Source: Candidatus Pantoea formicae (GTDB taxonomy: Bacteria > Pseudomonadota > Gammaproteobacteria > Enterobacterales > Enterobacteriaceae). From it: a stretch of 64,000 nt of DNA. The stretch lies in contig NZ_VWXD01000017.1 in the NCBI RefSeq assembly GCF_011752625.1, forward strand, positions 20,838 to 84,837. The letters run 5' to 3'. The translations under genes and the position numbers were made by a program. Below are positions 61,235 through 64,000 of the stretch, in pieces (positions within the stretch are counted from its first letter, which is position 1; each line of letters opens with the position of its first letter). The notes under the pieces were generated by a model that searched no databases, had not been told where the DNA came from, and saw only the letters and a list, made by a program, of their open reading frames with translations.

Positions 61235-62740
61235 TTACTGATTCGCGTTGACGCTCTTTAGCTCCGTCTGCGCATCACTCTGTGTCATGCGGTTAAGCAG
61301 TGGCGCGGTGATCAGCATCAGGATGGCGATGGCACCGGTCGCGATACCAATCTGCTGGAACACGTGGCTGTAAACGGCCAGTGAAGCGTGTGGATCGGTC
61401 ACATCATTCGGTACGGCCATCAGATTAGCCACTTTACCGGAAATCATCGCTGCGCCAGCGGTGGTGAGGAACCAAGAGCCCATGATGAAGCCCATCAGAC
61501 GTTGTGGCACTAACTGAGCCACCATCGCCAGGCCAAGACCGGAAATCATCAATTCGCCCACACTCTGCAGTGCATAGCTGATAATCAACCAGTTCACAGA
61601 CACAATACCGGCATCGTTAGCGAACTTGGCACCAAATGGCAGCACCAGGAACGCAGCAGAGCACAGCACCATACCAATCGCGAACTTGTGCGGCATCGGC
61701 AGTTTGTCGCCCAGCTTGTTATACACCGCCGCCAGAATCGGGCTGGCCAGCATAATCCAGAACGGGTTCAGCGCCTGGAACTGTTCGGGTTCGAAGGTCA
61801 TGCCCAGAATGGCATGCTCAACGTTGCGAATGGCGAAGAAGTTCAGTGAGGTCGGCATCTGCATGTAGAGCACGAAGAACACAATCGCTTCGAGCATCAG
61901 TAAGAAGGCGACGATCATTTTACGGCGTGCTGCACCCTGCAGGGCAAAGGCTTCTTTCGCGAATACCAGCACGATGCCGATGGCAATCACGCCCAGCGCC
62001 ATGCGTGCAATGCTTTGGTGATGTAACAACCAAGCCGCAACGGCCACCAGCGCCACGACACCCACCAGCGTCATCAGCAATTTGCTGACATTCAGTGGCG
62101 CAAAGTCCGGTTTAGAACCGTAGTTCTTCACTAGGCGCTGGCAGAACAGGAAGTTCAGTAAGGTAATCACCAGACCCACCACGGAGAGCGAAAACGCTGC
62201 GCCCCAGCCGTAATGTGCAGCCAACCACGGTGTCAGCATCATTGAGAACAGAGAACCGATGTTGATCGACATATAGAACATGGTGAACGCACCGTCGATG
62301 CGCGGATCATCCTTCTCGTAGCAGGTAGACAGCAGAGAAGAGGGGTTGGCTTTGAATAAACCACTCCCCACGGCGATAGTCGCCATCCCGACGTAAACCA
62401 TCGCGGTGTCATGGCCTGAGAAGGCGATCAGCGCATAACCGAGTGCCAGCACGATAACGCCAAGAACAATTACACGTTTGGTGCCCAACACTTTGTCGCC
62501 CAGCCAGCCGCCAATGGCAACCATACCGTATACCAGGGCGCTGAACGAGGTGAACAGGGTAATGGAGTCCGCTTCGGACATGCCCAGCTGTTTCACCAGG
62601 TAAACGGCCATGATGGCTTGCAGACCGTAGTAGCCGAAACGCTCCCACAGTTCGATGGAGAAGATCAAATAAAACGCTTTCGGTTGCTTGAACGCGTTGA
62701 GGCTTACTGCCTCGTCAGTGTGTTTGTTTGCAGTTGACAC
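61235..62740 (-). CDS. dtpA: Proton-dependent di/tripeptide permease DtpA
   Basis: 501 residues (E. coli 500), about 14 membrane helices. POT family signatures: ELWERFGYYGLQAI (ExxER-type motif) near 30 and FYMSINIGSLFSMMLTP near 155. It imports di- and tripeptides with protons. The 651-base upstream gap is AT-rich; E. coli dtpA is controlled by OmpR, but I did not identify a site. Confidence 0.97.
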   Translation of the reverse strand: MSTANKHTDEAVSLNAFKQPKAFYLIFSIELWERFGYYGLQAIMAVYLVKQLGMSEADSITLFTSFSALVYGMVAIGGWLGDKVLGTKRVIVLGVIVLALGYALIAFSGHDTAMVYVGMATIAVGSGLFKANPSSLLSTCYEKDDPRIDGAFTMFYMSINIGSLFSMMLTPWLAAHYGWGAAFSLSVVGLVITLLNFLFCQRLVKNYGSKPDFAPLNVSKLLMTLVGVVALVAVAAWLLHHQSIARMALGVIAIGIVLVFAKEAFALQGAARRKMIVAFLLMLEAIVFFVLYMQMPTSLNFFAIRNVEHAILGMTFEPEQFQALNPFWIMLASPILAAVYNKLGDKLPMPHKFAIGMVLCSAAFLVLPFGAKFANDAGIVSVNWLIISYALQSVGELMISGLGLAMVAQLVPQRLMGFIMGSWFLTTAGAAMISGKVANLMAVPNDVTDPHASLAVYSHVFQQIGIATGAIAILMLITAPLLNRMTQSDAQTELKSVNANQ

Positions 62741-63392
62741 GTGTACCTCAGTTTATACATAGCCTGTTTTGCGACAGGAATTAAGTCTGCGTCGGGTGGG
62801 GTAATCCCGCGCAACATTTTTATTAGAAAGGAAAAACGGCGCCTAATTTGGCTGAATCAGGCCATCAGGGCAAGCATTTTCTGCACGCTGAAATACTTGT
62901 AACAGGTAGGGTTAATGCCGTTATAAGAAGTTGTAAATCAGTGTTAAATATTGCTGAGTGAGATTATATCAGAATAAACATAGCATAAAGAGATCTTTGG
63001 GATCATTTTCCTGATATAAACCGCTTATGGCGCCTTTTGCAGAATATAACGCTGTAGATGATTATTTATGCCAATATTAAGCCCGAACATGATGGTATTT
63101 TAAGCATAATGGGTTGATTATTGAGCGTAATACGCAATAGGAAGTTTCCAGAAGGCTAATTTGTTGATCATGCGCACAAAATTACGAATTAATTTTGGTC
63201 GTAAAAGAAGAAAACGTTTGCGTGGTCAACGTGTGTCGAGTAAATCACCAAGTGGATGGATGTTTGACCGCACAAAATGCAGGCATTAACCAAAATGCTC
63301 GTAAGCGAAAGTGCGATAAAAAGCATGAAATTCCGTTTAGACAGTGCGCCAGGTTTGCTGTAACCTCGTTTTTTCCCTGAAAGGACGTAACC
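62741..63392. other. Long intergenic region before the broken gene
   Basis: 652 AT-rich bases. It holds the dtpA promoter (not fixed) and an isolated PurR box (63208-63223). The region 63224-63392 leads to a short conserved start (63393). A 61-codon frame at 63195 has no family-like text and is rejected. Confidence 0.55.
63208..63223 (-). promoter_or_regulatory. Orphan PurR box
   Basis: On the minus strand ACGCAAACGTTTTCTT, a full match to ACGCAAACGTTTNCNT. It precedes the truncated gene at 63393 by 170 bases. It probably served a gene that has been cut off by integration, or one on the left. Confidence 0.75.
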
Positions 63393-63482
63393 ATGACGCA
63401 GTCAGTTCGTGTCGCCCTTATTGGATGCAGCCTTTACCTCCGAAATCATAGCGTTACTATTACTTATCCTTGTAAATCATAA
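63393..63482 (+). pseudogene. 5' remnant of an oxidoreductase-like gene
   Basis: The ATG with AAGGA before it opens MTQSVRVALIG, the typical Rossmann start of Gfo/Idh/MocA oxidoreductases. It resembles E. coli YdgJ, whose gene is a near neighbour of dtpA in E. coli. After codon 11 the family text ends abruptly (63425/63426); the frame runs to a stop at 63480-63482 with no family-like residues. This looks like a gene cut by insertion of foreign DNA at about 63426. Confidence 0.6.
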
Positions 63483-63490
63483 GTTTACAA
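63470..63490. repeat. Inverted repeat before the integrase remnant
   Basis: TTGTAAA - seven bases - TTTACAA, perfect arms. It is 17 bases before the integrase start, a place where integrase arm sites or self-regulation sites are often found. Confidence 0.5.
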
Positions 63491-63506
63491 CATTTAGGGC
63501 AACGTT

Positions 63507-63876
63507 ATGGGCAACAATCAGATGCACAACAAGTCTAAAATCGTGAGCAACACACCTAAATACACCACTAAACGCGGTGAAACTTTTTATATCAATTTCC
63601 GCTTACCCTCAGGCAAATTCTTTCGCCAATCCTTAGCTACAGACTCCCTAAAAACCGCACAAGCAACAATGTCACTATTGTCTGCATACATTCCCCTCGT
63701 GCAGTCAGGGGAGATGAGAGGGGGAAGATTTCAGACTTAAAATCGTTGACCTCAAGGCTCTGACTAAACGTGATCTTGATAGTCTGCTCTATAGAATGCT
63801 TCAGTCCGACTTGAACGAGGCTGAGCGTATACCTCAACTTGGTTCAATTATCCGGGCGTCTGGCCTTGAGATATGA
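63507..63876 (+). pseudogene. Frameshifted N-terminus of a phage-type integrase
   Basis: The first frame (63507-63740) reads like an integrase N-terminal SAM-like domain with KYTTKRGETFYINFRLPSGK. It stops after GGRFQT. The +1 frame continues at once with KIVDLKALTKRDLDSLLYRM and stops at 63876, so a single indel near 63711-63723 probably broke the gene. No catalytic domain follows because an IS element begins at about 63874. It is nonfunctional as read. Confidence 0.65.
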
Positions 63877-64000
63877 CCCTGACCCGAAATCCTGCTCCAT
63901 TCAGAAACAGAATTCCGGCATGATAATGACTCCCCTGAGCGGAGGTTGTGCCGATGAAAAAGTCACGATTCACCGAAGAGCAGATTGTCTTTGCCCTGAA
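63874..64000 (+). mobile_element. Left end of an IS3-family element, runs off the window
   Basis: The integrase text ends at TGACCCTGACCC, which I take as the likely left end. It is followed by about 80 noncoding bases and an OrfA start. The element extends beyond 64000, so type, length and right end cannot be read. Confidence 0.65.
63954..64000 (+). CDS. IS3-family transposase OrfA, partial
   Basis: Fifteen complete codons, MKKSRFTEEQIVFAL, the standard start of OrfA proteins of the IS407 group of IS3 elements. GGAGG lies nine bases before the ATG. The helix-turn-helix part is outside the window. Such elements are common in Pantoea and relatives. Confidence 0.85.
   Translation, partial: MKKSRFTEEQIVFAL

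Noticed and set aside
63195..63380. 61-codon frame before the truncated gene
   Set aside because: No recognisable family, weak start, and it covers the PurR box region.

Overview
The window is a stretch of enterobacterial chromosome. Gene order follows the Escherichia coli segment from ydiY-thrS to dtpA almost gene for gene, but the proteins differ moderately from E. coli and several E. coli genes are missing from their usual places (ydiE, ydhP, sodB, lhr). This points to a non-E. coli member of the Enterobacterales. Erwiniaceae (Pantoea or Erwinia-like) is my best guess; this is inference from recall of families, not a computed placement.

Left part (1-8.1 kb): the 3' end of ydiY, then the translation block thrS-infC-rpmI-rplT-pheM-pheS-pheT-ihfA, with an AUU start for infC and a Phe-rich attenuator leader (pheM). 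8.2-14.2 kb: a DUF2502 periplasmic protein, the vitamin B12 uptake genes btuC-btuE-btuD, the lipoprotein hydrolase nlpC, the degenerate EAL regulator ydiV and the AMPylase selO. 14.2-24.4 kb: aroH, the divergent pair ppsR/ppsA, the small RNA RprA with its RcsB box, ydiK, ydiJ, and an unrecognised Fur-box gene. 24.7-30.3 kb: the complete sufABCDSE iron-sulfur assembly operon.

30.3-41.6 kb: ldtE and lpp (peptidoglycan cross-linking and Braun lipoprotein), pykF, three tRNA-Val(GAC) genes, mdtK, ribE, cfa, the purine group punC-punR-purR, and the 29-codon ynhF. 41.6-54.7 kb: mepH, grxD, rnt, the electrophile detoxification unit nemR-nemA-gloA, an eptA-type lipid A phosphoethanolamine transferase, ydhL, ydhF, sodC, an unassigned lipoprotein, the efflux set ydhI-ydhJ-ydhK, slyA and slyB. 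54.9-62.7 kb: anmK, mliC, pdxH, tyrS, pdxY, gstA, a LysR regulator and dtpA.

The right edge (63.2-64.0 kb) is the only clearly mobile part. An orphan PurR box precedes the first 11 codons of an oxidoreductase-like gene that breaks off. This is followed by a frameshifted integrase N-terminus and the start of an IS3-family element that runs out of the window.

Regulatory signals were read directly from the DNA: Cra-type sites before both ppsA and pykF, three PurR boxes, one Fur box, two NemR-type palindromes, a SlyA palindrome, and a recurring palindrome of unknown meaning (GTTGCGCAAC) concentrated between genes, notably in pairs near ppsA and pykF. I found no CRISPR array, no defence island and no complete prophage. 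The most novel signals are the palindrome family, the unknown Fur-box protein and the decayed integration site.
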